Assembly (NCBI RefSeq): GCF_021730395.1
Contig: NC_069368.1
Coordinates: forward strand, 10,372,001 to 10,436,000
Reading direction: 5' to 3'
Length of the DNA: 64,000 nucleotides
DNA from: Mercenaria mercenaria
Taxonomy: Eukaryota > Mollusca > Bivalvia > Venerida > Veneridae
The position numbers were made by a program, and so were the translations under genes. The first letter of the stretch is position 1; each line of letters starts with the position of its first letter. Below, piece by piece: positions 12,476 through 24,888 of the stretch. The notes beneath the pieces are model-generated. The model was not told where the DNA came from and did no database searches. It saw nothing but the letters and a program-made list of their open reading frames with translations.

Positions 12476-13281
12476 ATTCCTATAGTTTTTTATGCGCATC
12501 TTTCTGTACAGCTGACACTTTCTATGGAAAACTGAAGTGAAGTCAACATTTATTGAAACATGTGACAGACAATCTTAAATATGAGGAATCTTGAATGAAA
12601 TAACATTTTTGATAAGTTTTATCAGTAATCAAATGTTTTCACATCGCATTTTAGTACAAAGACAGTGTTGTTCATATAATGTAAGACAATTGACTTAGTA
12701 CTGATAAGACAATATCACCTTTCGGATTATTTAGTATTCAATTATAGAAAGAATTAAGCATTTTTTAAACTTTTTTTTAAGTTCTAGCAGATATACATGT
12801 CATCAATTTGGTCAGGTTCGCGCCATTTTTCGTCCGAACAGGTGTTGTATTCTATGGTCTTAACATAAAATTTAGCCTGGTGACCCATATATTTTTAGCC
12901 ATTTTTATGCTCACAATACAATTATTTATACAAAAGAAAAACAGGAAAAAATTCTATGAAATAGGTTTTTCTTCTCAAAATTTAAAAAAATATTCTTCAC
13001 TATGGGTATTTTTCATTGAAAAAAGTTCACAAAAGTGAATATGAAACAGTATTTTTCTTCATTTGTACCCATTATTGTAAGGATATAGTATTACAAATAT
13101 GACTATGATATCAAATAAGTATATAATAAAATCTGTAAAAAGAATAAACCTTATTGTGCTGTCTTGATGTATATTTTGGTTGGTATTTATAAAAAGCAGA
13201 AAATTATGAAAATGTTGAAAAATCGCTGGCAGATTCAGCAACATTTGGTGTTTTCAAAACATTTTTTCACAAAAGCAAGCC
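12476..13281. other. intergenic, AT-rich, nothing recognised
   Basis: The sequence has long A and T runs. A GGTGACCCAT motif at about 12,880 matches the ends of the small element at 13,282-13,694 and may be a solitary relic of it. The short open frames are Lys/Phe-rich and unconvincing. Confidence 0.35.
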
Positions 13282-13694
13282 CGGTGACCCACAATCTGAC
13301 TTAAGTACTTGATCTTCTAAACGAAGATCTGAAAACGACCCATTCACATTCGTCTTCTGTATATTTTGGATTTCCAGTATTGCTATTTTTATTTTATCCA
13401 ATCAAACGACTTGTTCGAATGTCAAAGAGTAAGAAAAATGTGCAATCATTCCAGGGCTCGAACCCGGGACCCCTCGCTTACAAAGCAAGTGGCCTACCAA
13501 CCGGCTATCTGATACATTATGATATAAAAATTGTAAATATCAAAAGTCAAGGCTACAGGTAGATTTGCGAGATGTTGTAAGTTAGGCTCTGATTGGTTAG
13601 CGAAAGTGTCGTCAGAACGAGGCAATGAATAGGTCGTTCTCAGATCCTATGCGTAGCGTTATAGGATATGTACTTTAGTCAGATTGGGTGACCC
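13282..13694. mobile_element. small inverted-repeat element with internal tRNA-like segment
   Basis: The left end GGTGACCCACAATCTGACTT and the reverse complement of the right end share ACCCAATCTGAC, AAGTAC, AGATCTGA and ACGACC blocks. This indicates imperfect terminal inverted repeats about 75-110 bp long. Between them, on the minus strand at 13,443-13,520, lies a tRNA-like sequence. It has GGTTGGTAGGCC (A-box-like), an anticodon-loop-like CTTTGTA and a perfect B box GGTTCGAGCC. The segment is too imperfect at its acceptor end for a confident functional tRNA. The combination suggests a composite or SINE-derived MITE. Confidence 0.55.
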
Positions 13695-14731
13695 ATTGTT
13701 TTTATTTGTTCAGCGTTTTCAGCACGAATTTTCCTATCATATATATGAATTTGAAAAAATTCTATGAAAGGAAAAAAACTATAGGAATTCTCTTCTACTA
13801 ATTATATGAAACCGTCGTTGCTTATCAGTTAATAAACAGTTAATAAGATATCACCAGGTATGTAAAAGGTATGATAATGATGCAAATAGTTAAAGGTGCA
13901 GGGCATAAACAATGGCTGGCCAATAAATTTTATTTTGGTTTGATGTTTGACCTTTCAATATCAGCACCTCTGCTATCTTAATAAATGATACATGCTTGTT
14001 CAATAAAAACGAAAAAAAAAATGTTTTGTTTTGTGTCTCATTATTCTTTAGAGATTGCAATATGAATAAAACGATATCTTTGTAGTATTTAAGTTTGTAT
14101 CTTTTAGATTTTCATCGCTAGTTTAACTTATTTATTGTACGTTTTTGGCGAAAGTTTCGCACAATCCTTTAGAGTCATGTTTGCATTCTTTCAGCTACAT
14201 TTTTCAGCAAACTGCAGTTCTTTATACTTGAACTTCTCTGAACTTGTCTTGAATTCAGGCTTTCGATTTTTTATAATATGTACTGGCGTCAGTTTTTTAA
14301 GAAAAACAAACCCAGGACTATTAGAATTGAACATCCAATATAATGATAGATACGCATTAAAGTGTAATTAGTTTTGATGAGTGAACAAAAATGAACATAT
14401 TTTATTCATTTGATTAAACTTCCTTGAATTAATTAATCGTAGAAGTAGAAACAAACTATAAAAGAAAACCATGACTCTGCCACACTAGTACTGTACCATG
14501 TGGTCTAGGTTACGTCATGTATCCTATTAAGGTCTTTCAATCTCCATGCATTTGTATATCTATATTTGCTAAATGTACTATTCATCATACCTATTTAAAA
14601 ATGAAACAAAGAACTGGTTTCTGAAGAAGCGTACAAGTTGAGATAATATAATTTGGACTTTATAAACAATTGTTTTGATAACTGGATTTCTATTGCAAGC
14701 AGTGTCACTTTTCATTTGCAAAGAATACGGT
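13695..14731. other. intergenic downstream of copy B
   Basis: This is AT-rich sequence with no recognised gene; the 78-residue frame at 14,135-14,371 has no motif. The last 100 bases before 14,732 align with the region beyond the stop codon of copy C (TTGATAACTGGATTTCTATT versus CTGATAACTGGACTTTTATT). They probably form the 3' untranslated region of copy B. Confidence 0.45.
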
Positions 14732-17700
14732 TTATCCGACCTCTGGCATGGGAACTCCTACTCCTATTTTTTCCTTGAACTGTATACAGCCAAGGTTGTC
14801 TGTAGTGGTAGTATTGTCTTTCAATGATATCTTGATCTTGAACTCGCCCTAAAAAAAGAAGTTTAAACCGCTGTTGAAAATTAGAACCCTTTGAGCACAA
14901 TTTATGGACTCTGAAATGCATGACTGTGACATCAGGTTTCATAAATATTGTATTATTTAATTACAATGAAGAACATGGATAACATTCAAATAAAACGGGT
15001 TCGCTCTATAAACTGACTGTTTACAATGAGTTAATAGGGTTTACGGTAAGTCTCGACGAATAACAGGTGAAATATTTTGGCAGCGTAAACATTACCATAA
15101 AATTATACAAAAGCTATAGCTATAGAAAGATGAAAGAAATTACATTAAAAATTCCCCACAATTGTTCTTTCTTATTATAGCTAGCGACAAGTTAGATTGT
15201 CTTACAATCTGTCTAGTTCAGGGAATACTAAATTGCTGTACGGATCATGTCCAACTGTGCAACATATTCATATAAGATCGGTATTTTGTCACATTTTGTA
15301 TTCATGAAATCATAAATCTGCCTTTTCTGAATAGTTTAATCTTTACAAGTCAAAAGTCAAAATTAAGCGACACATACAGCCGCAAGATGAGTAATATACG
15401 GGTATCGCGACGGGTATTGCAAGATGAGCACAGTATTGATGCTTCAAGGTGAACTTGTGTTGCAAGTTGCGTATAGTAATAGTTTGGAAAAAGTATTATA
15501 CAAATGAAAAAAACACTCACTGTAGTTATCGCAGAAAGTAAACCCGGAATTGCCTGAAGAGTGAGTTGATAATTATCTATAAACAGATTCTCAGGCTGGA
15601 TTGGACAATGTGGTTTGTGTCCAAGTGCTGATTGCAACATTGCCTGAACTTGATGTCCGAACTCCTTTGGCACTAACGAAGATCCATTTAAAATTCTGTC
15701 TAGCATCGAACAGAACTCAATATTTTGACTGTAAAGAAAACAGAAATATCACTTGCAATTATAAAAGTTTTTGAGATGTCCACTACTTCATTTTATATAG
15801 TAGTAACTAGAGTAAACCCTTTCATAGGATTGTTTTTATCTCTATGATTTTTTGATATACTATACGTCTTAAGTGGTGCTATATGAAACTAAAATATTCA
15901 GTTTAATGCGAGGAGACAACAACGTGCCTTTGTGAATATTCGACACATAAAATGGTAATATTTCCTTTAATGGATATTACCCTCATGTAAAAAGCTTTAA
16001 TTGTTCTTATAATCTAAATATTTTAGTTTATACTAGTTAATTTTAGCTCGATTGAGATGAAAGCTTCAGCCTATTCGAATCACTCTCTAGACTGCTTCCT
16101 GGAAAACCAGTACTGGTGTGATATGGGAAGTCACGGTACTGTTATTATGAAAGTAAAAACTATGGATAAATATTTTACCAGGTGCCTATGTTTAAAATGC
16201 ATGGTACTTTTGTCCAAAGTCCGAGTGTTATTTTGTCTAGTTCAACGTCTACGAACAGTTGATTGATCTGTTTGTTGGTTGTTATATTCAATGTCACGTT
16301 CAAATTTCCCGGAAATGTAATTGTGGACGGAGAAAAGTCCAGTTGATGTATTGTCGCGACTGTATCACTCGGGTCAGTGGCTGTGTGATAAATTTTAAGT
16401 TTTGTCAGTATCATAATTATTTAATTGAAAAGTAAAGATAATTCCAAAGTTTATGCATATCCGATAATTCTTCACTTTTCTGTACCCGATAAGCAAAATT
16501 AAGCAAGTATATTGTAAATATTTTATGATAGAACAGAGCAACATTAATGTTAATATTAGATGTTTCGATAAATTAAAAAAAAAAAACAGCATTCAGACTC
16601 GGTGTTTGATAGTTTCGCAATATCTCGCAATATATTTCGTATATTTACTGATATAATATTCATATAAAAGATCTCACACGTTTTGAAGATAGGTTGGTTT
16701 TAACACGCTAAAACTTAACAAAATTGAGTAATTGCATTATATAATGTTTATTCATAATAACAGTCGGTGTTACCTTATCCGTAATATCCGTACATAGGGC
16801 TAGAGCGGTCTTCCGCGCATGTCCGGAAAGTGATTATTAGTTTGAGCGCACGGTAAAATTACGCAAATTATTGACTTTCCGCCCGCATTTAGTGTAGGCT
16901 ATAATATGTACAAGATGAATCCTTCTAGCGTATATTAAATATTCTTTTTAAGGGATCTGTTTTTAGCATTCTGTAACAGATGTTTAATTAAACGCATTAT
17001 GAAAAATATGTTTTGTTAGTTTACGTTTGCGTGCATTCTTATTTATTTAAGAATATTTAAAGCTATTTCACACAAATATTTATTTAACTAAGACACCTTT
17101 AGGCGAGCGGTTCTACTTAAATATTATCAGCGGACAATAAATAATAAAAACCATCATTCTATCAAAATTTCGGGAACCACAGTCCAAACCTTCCCTAGTG
17201 GCACAGATCAGAATTTGGTCGTATGTTTGCCTCTTTGTAAATTTACAGTTACACAGAAATACAATGACAGAAAAGTGCTGCCAAAAGCCCTAATATTGTA
17301 TTGCATGATGGAGAACGAGAATGCCAGTCAGTCAATGTTTAAATTTAATACCAATCCATCCGCCCTATCAGACACAATGAAGCACGGAACTGCCACGCAA
17401 AGTATAGACCTCAGAACGATAAAGCCAAAAGAAAAGGGCTTATATATAAAGTCGGCACCAGCAAACTAATGGGTTTGAAAAATGCGTACAAGAAGTTCAC
17501 AGCTTAAATGTTACAAAACAACTTATCAAAAGGCATAAAAATACAAAGTCCGAAATATTTTATTGCTCATGAAAAAAAATGCATTATACAGTTCTGGGTA
17601 AAAACAAGGGAAGTAACTGAAATATTGTAATACGGTGACGGTGCGTAGCAACAGACAAGCGGAAGATCTCGAATTACTTTATAAGTACAGTATGTTTTGA

Positions 17701-19517
17701 TGGTAATACTTAAAACGTGAAAATAATATAGTTGGTATGAAATAATAAAATATGTAAAAAGATCCTTTGGAAGCAAAGAATAATAGCAGTCGATATTTTT
17801 GGGCGGGAGTCTATTTTTAGATGATGCATAAACTATACTATTGTTTCTTGTATGTCTGTTATTACGTAGTTGTATTTCACTAAATATTGACTTAAAGATG
17901 CGTAAAAACACATTGGCAAAGAGGCATTTTTTAATGAAAATGCATGTATCCAAAAATGGCGGTGCCCTACTGGAATTCGGATGCCTTTGATAACACCGTT
18001 GTATCCATTACCTGCTCAGTCAAGTGTGACATGTTCACCATAAGTGTTCCTTCCCTTGAGAAGGAACAATAATATACTGGCTTAAGGTTAGGATTAGTAT
18101 TACCATGGTTACAAAATATATACATTAAAGATACTTTTCTTTCAAATTGCTTGAATCTGGTATATATACCGGAGTCTGTAATTTATACAGGCGCTCCGGC
18201 CAGGTCTGCATGAGTTACAGTATTTCGGCATTCTCCTGGCTTTACAGAGAGTCATGTGCGCTTGGAGCTATATTAATTTTACGTCCAATGAATAACGAAC
18301 TGCACAATAAGAATACATGATCACATGCAATACCTCAAATCCAATTTTGAAGTCACAAAAGTACAAACATTGGATGAATTTCGATATAACGTAGGCAAAT
18401 TAAACAAATCAATACAATTTGCTGGTAGTGGAGAAAATAAATACAGAGAGAGAGAGAGAGAGAGAGGGATGACGAAGTGGTCAAGATGTAACACTGCCTG
18501 TGAAACCTGACATCATGTTCTCAAAACAATTTCAGTTTCACCCGAGTTTGGTAACAACACTTTTTGCAGAACTTGCATGTTAATGCTTATTTTTTGATTA
18601 ATCGATTTATAAACAAGATATATATAATAGACAAGTTCCCTTAATCCAATAACCATGTAACTTGACATTATCGTTGCATTTAAATTTTATTATCGTTGTA
18701 TGATATCAACCGGCAATTAACTTTTATATATAAATAGAGGCAAGTCATCATCAAACCCAACCAAACGTAGGTAGATCTATTTTCGCACATTAATCAACTG
18801 TTTCTTCAAATTTCAATGTCAGAAGTTAGATTTATGTCACAGGACTAAACCACAAGTTCTATGTCCAAATGGCCCTTACAAGGCAAGCTTCCGTACAAAA
18901 CATTTTTATTTAAGAAATAATATAGAGCTATCTCATTTAGTGATATGTCGCTGATAGATCTAAATCATTGTTTGGAGTTCAGATGCGAAGGAATTATATC
19001 TCGAGGGCGCAGCCCGAGTGATAGATCTTTAATAATACGCATCTGAACGACAAACAATGATTTTATTCAAAAGCAAATCACTAAATGATATATTTTTTCG
19101 ATTCTAACACGTGACCAAGGATTTTAAAGTACATCCTTGACTACATTCATTAAATATTTGCCCTTTTATTTAATTTTGTTGGAATTTAGAACGTGTGAGA
19201 AATTTTATAAATCTGATTAAAGTAAATCTAATATGTAAAATATTGTAAAAGAAGTTTCAAAAATATGTGAGAAGATCTATCGGTTTCCTCAATAAACGCT
19301 CAATATTATATTAAAATTATTAACAAGATTCCATATATTTCCGTCTAATGTTAGTTTAATGATTCATACATGAAATTAAAAGAAAAATTCTGTTCAAGTT
19401 ATAGAGGGCTAAATGAAGGTAGAAAAAACAGCAGAAAGAAAACTCACCACAGTCCGTAAACTGAACGGCCGCGGCCAGCGCTAAAGAAGATGCCACTAAA
19501 ATTATAATTTGAAACAT
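14732..19517 (-). CDS. ganglioside GM2 activator-like protein, copy B
   Basis: Four coding exons on the minus strand: 19448-19517, 16179-16380, 15521-15728 and 14732-14848. They give 597 nt, or 198 residues plus a stop, with no internal stop. Donors are GTGAGT, GTAAAA and GTGAGT; acceptors end CACAG, TACAG and TTTAG. Exon 1 starts MFQIIILVASS with a clean signal peptide before VQFTDC. Exon 2 holds FPGNL, VDVELDK and LGLWTKVPC; exon 3 holds FCSMLD and HCPIQPENL; exon 4 holds GEFKI and LGCIQFKEK. The same six cysteines as copy A are kept. Exon 4 is two codons longer (IGVGVPMPEVG end). Intron 1 is 3.1 kb and hosts repeats. It looks functional, and the divergence from copy A suggests an old duplication. 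Confidence 0.92.
15357..15470. repeat. short minisatellite remnant in intron 3 of copy B
   Basis: About four diverged units of the 25-bp minisatellite found in copies A and C (for example GCAAGATGAGCACAGTATTG) remain at the same intron position. It is the shortest of the three arrays. Confidence 0.8.
16024..16141 (-). mobile_element. SINE fragment in intron 2 of copy B
   Basis: The segment from TTTAGTTTATACTA through AGCTCGATTGAGATGAAAGC to AAAACCAGTACTGGTGTGAT matches the body of the tRNA-like SINE inside the foldback element at 42,905-43,090. The tRNA-like head is missing, so this copy is truncated at its 5' end. Confidence 0.65.
17160..17470 (+). other. open frame in intron 1 of copy B, unrecognised
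   Basis: A plus-strand frame of about 84-100 residues ends at 17,469. It has a mixed, protein-like composition (segments LPKALILYCMMENEN and SDTMKHGTATQSIDL) rather than low complexity. No family was recognised and no clear ATG start is present. It could be an exon remnant, a transposon fragment or chance. A nearby minus-strand 128-residue frame at 17,567-17,953 is hydrophobic and not convincing. Confidence 0.2.
18443..18468. repeat. (GA)n microsatellite in intron 1 of copy B
   Basis: A pure AG dinucleotide run is present. Intron 1 of copy A carries a similar GA run near 4,600, preceded in both introns by the shared sequence around AATCCAATT...GTAGGCAAATTAAA. This is further evidence that the two introns are homologous. 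Confidence 0.85.
18930..19091. mobile_element. palindromic MITE-like hairpin
   Basis: The two arms, about 75 bp each, share TTTAGTGAT, ATCATTGTTTG and GTTCAGATGCG in opposite orientation. They meet at the GC-rich apex CTCGAGGGCGCAGCCCGAG. It lies in intron 1 of copy B. No coding capacity is present. Confidence 0.8.
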
Positions 19518-19566
19518 TTTATCCTTGCACAGTTTGCCTACTGACGATCTTTATTCAGTTTTTCAG

Positions 19567-19720
19567 TTTTATATAAAGCTGGGGTGTCTGTCAGATACTT
19601 GATCAACCTAGTTACATTAAAATGAAGATGCTTTTTATGATTTAATGACAATGCAGATATCTTCACATGCGTCCTTGCAGACCTCGATAACATGCATTTG
19701 AAATTTTGAAGAGATAAAGT
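19567..19720 (-). promoter_or_regulatory. TATA promoter of GM2A-like copy B
   Basis: The minus-strand TTTATATAAAACTG at about 19,576-19,563 is about 50 bases upstream of the ATG at 19,517. The next 140 bases, including TCAAGTATCTGACAGACA and GATATCTGCATTG, match the promoter block of copy A. The conserved spacing and sequence support shared regulation of the two copies. Confidence 0.75.
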
Positions 19721-19879
19721 CACAATTTAGACCGCTTCCATCATCGTAACGGTAGATGACCGATTTAATCTGTTTCAGTTTTTTTTCCGTTGCATAACTT
19801 GTTTAACTTAATAATAATATATGAATGTAAAACACTTGTGCCACAATGATTGCCCGTCTCATTTTCAGTTCATAGATCA

Positions 19880-20850
19880 CCACAACCTTTCTCTTTGTTA
19901 GGAAACCTATCAATGGTCATCGACTGACCACAGGCAATCATTTAACGAAGTTTATGGACCTTGGGTCATGTAAGCGTTCCTTTGTTCTTGAGAAAGATCA
20001 TGTTCAATCTAAATATCATTGGTTTTTGATGTTCTGAACACCGCAAATAATAGAGATCATCTATTGACTGCAGACAATCATTTCTTAGTTGTTTAGTTGA
20101 AAAAAAATTCAGTCTCGAGGTCACTGTGACCTTGACCTTTTACCTAATGACCCGATAATAAGAGAGGTCATCTACTGATCACAGGCAAACATCCTACGAA
20201 GTCTGATGCCGGTGGACCCTACTAGTGTTCTTTAGTTATTAAGTGGAAACCATTTTCAGTCTTAATATCATCATGACCTTGGTCTTTGACCTTTTTAACG
20301 CAAAAACGATAGGGATCATCTGTTGACCACAGACAGCATGAAGCTTGTTCATTTCTGAAAACAGAAAACAACCATCTATTGACTGCAGACAGTCATTTCT
20401 CGGTCATTTAGCTGAAAATACTTTCAATCTCGAGGTCGGTGAGAGCTAGACCTTTGGCCTAATGACAGGTCATCTACCGACCACAGGCAAACATCCTATG
20501 AAGTCTGATGCCGGTTGACCCTACTAGCGTTCTTAAGTTATTAAGTGGAAACCATTTTCAGTCTTAATATCATCATGACCTTGGTCTTTGACCTTTTAAA
20601 CGCAAAAACGATAGGGATCATCTGTTGACCATAGACAGTATGAAGCTTGTTCAATTTCTGAAAACAGAAAACTACCATCTATTGACTGCAGACAGTCATT
20701 TCTCGGTCATTTAGCTGAAAATATTTTCAATCTCGAGGTCACTGTGAGCTAGACCTTTGACCTTATGGCAGGTCATCTACTCATCACAGGCAAACATCCT
20801 ATGAAATCAGTCTGATGCCGGCGGACCCTACTAGTGTTCTTTAGTTATAC
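19880..20850. repeat. about three tandem units of a roughly 300-bp dispersed repeat
   Basis: The phrase GGTCATCTAC...CACAGGCAAACATCCTA...AGTCTGATGCCGG recurs at about 20,170, 20,465 and 20,770. Between are shared segments with TTCAGTCTTAATATCATCATGACC and TCTCGAGGTC. An earlier, more diverged unit starts near 19,900. The same family recurs at 54,650-55,190. Confidence 0.8.
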
Positions 20851-21699
20851 ATCAGTTTCCCTCCAGTTTGAATTCAGTTTTAATGTTGCTCGATTTTTTT
20901 CTGAACAAATTCTATAATCTCAGCTAGATCTAGTAATTTGCTATGCCTGTCTCAACTTTCATTGCAGAGACAATAGGACTTTATTACGTCATTGTGTAAC
21001 GTTCATCATGACATCATACAGGGTCACTCTACTAATTTTTGACATCTGAGGAAATTTTATTTAATTTTAAAAGACGTATAATTTGCAAATTTTTGGTTTA
21101 TCCGCATACAGATGGCTTATTCTTTATTAGAAAACTAATCCACAATTATGGGGAAAAAAGTATTTTGATACTATTTTAAACAATTTTCTGGTTTACTTTT
21201 TTCCAAACATCTGAACATTACCTTAACGACAGTTACAATATCTTCTGAGTAGAACAGGCTTGAATCTGTCATCTATTGAAAACATCATTGAAAACATCAT
21301 TTTTCGAAACAATAGTGTCTCAAAGGTTTCAAAGAATTCGTAAAATAAAAATTATTACCACACAGATTATTGGATATCTGCTCACAATCAGAGTTACGGA
21401 AATGATTAGTTCGGTTAATAGGCGCTATGTTTGACATTAACATTTCGTTCTAAAGAAAGGTTTCCAAAATATTTTTGAATAATTGTATATAACATAAATT
21501 ACACAATTGTTTTCTGTAATGAAATATATGTTTTAAATAATAAAATGTCATTTTCCGAAACAAATTTTTTTGTGAATGACAGTTACGGAAATGGCAAATT
21601 GTTTAAAGTCCCGTTATTTCTCAAAATCAGAGAATTTTAGTGCATAAAATTAATGCCCGGTCGTGTGTACATGATGGTTTTAGGAGTCCTGTTCATCTG

Positions 21700-21738
<39 letters not shown>

Positions 21739-22400
21739 TGACTACCTTCTGTCTAAAATTCTGTTAGTTTCATACAGACTTGTGTTTATTTCTATTTTCG
21801 CCGGGCCGATTTCCGTCAAGTACCGATTGCCTCTGTGACGCGAACGTTAATTCATGCAAATGGAAAGTGAGTACCCAATATTGATGACGTAGTAAATACT
21901 CGTTAAGAGAAGAACATTTTTTTCAGTAAGTTTATTGCGAATTTGTTGTGTTTTTACGAAAAACTAATGGTATTCAATATAATACATAGTTACTGTTCAA
22001 TGGCTATTTACCATTCTTGCATCATGATAGTTAAAAACATGCTGCATAAAGGTTTGACTTTTCGGACAGAGGAAACATTTGGTGCCCGATCCAATCTTTT
22101 AAACAAATACACAGATAAAATTTCTAATTTTTGAATTATTTTCATATTCTTTAACTGTATAATCTAAAGAATAAAATATCATTCAAAAAAAAGAAAAAAG
22201 AACGAAAAAGGCATTGGCTCTATCGTCCGCAACGGCAGTTGACTTTTAGTGTGAGTATTATTTATAATTCATAACCACTGATGACGCCGATTAAATATGT
22301 ACACTGGCAGTACTTTGTCTTCCATACAAAATACTATAAAGGGTAAATTTCTAAGGAAAGAGTGCTATATAGTCCTGTCAGTCCTAAAATTATTGTATTG
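20851..22400. other. intergenic, with a long poly(A) tract
   Basis: No gene was recognised. A pure A run of about 33 bases lies at 21,704-21,736, after GTTCATCTGAGC. It may be the tail of an old retroposed sequence, but no source transcript or target duplication was identified. Two GTTACGGAAATG segments (about 21,395 and 21,580) hint at a diverged local duplication. Confidence 0.4.
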
Positions 22401-22401
22401 T

Positions 22402-23424
22402 AAATGTTTAATGGTATTCTGTTATGGAATGTATTGTTATTGAAGAATTTGAATGATGCCCAGCTGGCATCATTGAGCATTTTGAGAAATTCAAGAGGGC
22501 GTCCATGATGGTCGCCAAAATTAGAAAAAAAATATATCAATGGTGCAAGAAATAACTAAAAAATTGCTATTTGCTGGTTGATTGTACTTTAAATGTTTCA
22601 TACATAATTAATATATATCATTATTTATTGATTTAGTCAAATTTTGACTCTAATATGCAATCTAGGAGGGATGAAATTCAAAATGGCGGCTAACTTGGCC
22701 GCCCCAATGCCTTTTTGGCGTATTGTATTATACACATCAAGTATGGTTATCAAATTTGTTGATAGCAGTGTTGCAATATGCAATAACTATTCAAATAAAA
22801 TAATTTTAATCATTTGACTATTTTGCTGATCCAAAATGGTTTCCAAGATGGCCGCCAAACTTGAAAGAAGTTGGAAACAATGCTGAATATTTGTCTTATT
22901 TCATTGGTGTGTTAGTATATATAAAATCAATCATCAGAATCAAGAATATTCTAAATACATGTTTAAAATTATATTTGCTTATTTTACAAAGAATATGGTA
23001 TAGAATATGTACAATATGGCTGCTATTATTAAGTAACATAAATTTAAAATAAAACATCGTGTTTTTGTTCATAAAGCCATGTTAAAATGCGCATTGAAAT
23101 GAAAATGCAAGAATAATTATGTGAAGTTCTTTTCACTTAGGTACCTAACGCACGTTCTTTTTCCATTGTTGCATTGATCAGCATTTTCCTGTTGACATGT
23201 ACAAAACATCGTACATGGAAGTCGAGCCTGATTACAGCTGTACCATTTTGTTAAACATGGGTTGTCACTCGATCACCCGCATTTCATTATCTTCAGTACT
23301 TCTTGTGGTGCCAAAGCTTCAGGACGCCATCTTGAATTTCTCAAAATGCTCAGTGATACCAGCTGGGCATCATTCAGATTCTTCAGTAACAACATATTCC
23401 CTAGCAGAATACCATTAAACATTT
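22402..23424. mobile_element. non-autonomous inverted-repeat element
   Basis: The left end (22,402-22,505) and right end (23,322-23,424) are reverse complements over about 100 bp. They share TAAATGTTTAATGGTATTCTG, GAATGATGCCCAGCTGG and AGCATTTTGAGAAATTCAAG. The interior has paired AAAATGGCGGC and AAGATGGCCGCC motifs and no transposase. A short open frame at 22,861-23,052 has no motif. Confidence 0.75.
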
Positions 23425-24320
23425 ACTATGCAACCCAATGCCGGGTCTGAAACAAATATCACATTTATTTACCAGACTAATAATAAAAGTATTTCTGAGA
23501 AATAATCGGACTTTAAATTTTGTCACATCATTGCTTCATTCAGTCTAAATAAGTATTTTAAATTCAAGGTGCGGAACCACGTACACAAATCTATCAGTGG
23601 GTGCTTTGCTCTTAAATTTAGATACAGCAATTTTGCTATAACGCGTTACGGTAATGACAGAAAAAAAGTATACTCACCAAAAATAACAAAATGTTGACCA
23701 CCAAAATATACATATGCCATTATATTTTGTAAAAAGTCCAATATCTTGAAATTAAAACATCACAGCATTCTTCTGTGACACACTTTTAAACGATATTAAA
23801 ACACGGTTGTGATGTAATCCTTTGTAAGTTTTGTCCATTATATAGGTTATTGTACCGACACCGTTCTATACACACGATTATTTTACTATACCTGTCCATT
23901 ATTAACCTGTAACTGTCCATTCTTAAAATAATGGATACTTTAAGAATTGACAGGTACAGGTTAATAAGGGACAGGTATAGCAACAACCTTGTACGTTGAG
24001 AGGTGTGAGTACATTAACCTAAGACATTCGAAAGTTTCGAACAATAAACTTTGTTTAACAGAACTTGTCACTGCAATAAAACAAACTGAAGAGGAACGTA
24101 TGACTTTAATCTTTAACCCAAATCACCCCACAAATTATCAGTCAAATGAAAATCAAACAAAGTGCCAAAAGTAATTACAGAATGTTAGTTTAAATCTTCA
24201 ACCGTTAAAAAGTAATAAAGCCCTCTTTGTTTACTCCTAAATCGCAATAGAAAAGTATCGCAGATATACACCTGGTATGGCATTTTTAGTCAAAAATAGA
24301 TGAAAATAGGCAACGTAATG
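23425..24320. other. intergenic, no gene recognised
   Basis: Apart from the hairpin at 23,886-23,980, nothing was identified. The 61-66 residue open frames here lack motifs. Confidence 0.35.
23886..23980. repeat. 95-bp palindrome
   Basis: CTATACCTGTCC...TTATTAACCTGTA...CTGTC...TTCTTAAA on the left is mirrored by its reverse complement on the right, ending GGACAGGTATAG. The loop is only a few bases around TAATGGATAC. The length and near-perfect symmetry suggest a miniature inverted-repeat element. Confidence 0.8.
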
Positions 24321-24325
24321 TAAAA

Positions 24326-24888
24326 ACAAGAGCTGTCGGAGGACAGCAACGCTCGACTATTCAACTCGACTATTGTCAATTGAATGAATATTAAAGTCGA
24401 AAAGGGGCATAGTTTCGTAAAATTGCAAAAAGGGTTATTGAACCTGTACAATCCATATCAGCTTATGAAAATGGACAAATATGCAAGTTTCAATCCATTC
24501 CCATTAGTTGGTACTGAGATACCAGCTTGCATACAAAAAATTAACCAACAACTCTATAGGCAAAAAAATTGCATACTTTTGTAAAAATGCAAAGTAGAGT
24601 TATGGAACATGAGCACTGCATGTCAGATCATCACAATGAACAAGTGTGTGACGTTTCAATCCATTTCCATTAGTAGGTACTGAAATACTAGCTTACATAT
24701 AAAACCTTAATAAAAATTATACAAAATAGAGTTAGGGAACCTGTGCAGTTTAAGTCAATTTATTACAGTGAATAAGTGTGTGAAGTTTCAATCCATTCCC
24801 GCAAGTGGTTACTGAGATACCAGCTTACATACAAAAACTTAACCAAATCGGGACGCCGACGCGGACATCGACGCATGAGTGTAATAAA
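24326..24888. mobile_element. dispersed repeat with CAAGAGCTGTC...CTCGACTATT head, unit 1
   Basis: It starts ACAAGAGCTGTCGGAGGACAGC followed by GCTCGACTATTC. It contains a diverged internal duplication (TGTGTGA(A/C)GTTTCAATCCATT...ACTGAGATACCAGCTT). It ends at GACGCCGACGCGGACATCGA. The head and GACGCCGACG tail are shared with the next unit. No coding capacity is present. Confidence 0.65.

Noticed and set aside
13443-13520. Functional tRNA gene on the minus strand
   Set aside because: The B box is perfect, but the acceptor stem does not pair convincingly and the segment lies inside an inverted-repeat element.
17567-17953. 128-residue minus-strand frame in intron 1 of copy B
   Set aside because: It is hydrophobic and Tyr/Ser/Ile-rich, matches no family and overlaps a dispersed repeat trace shared with 55,190-55,250.
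20000-20850. Steroid-receptor-type response elements (repeated AGGTCA/TGACCT)
   Set aside because: The motifs occur because they are part of a tandem dispersed repeat seen again at 54,650. There is no gene or promoter beside them.
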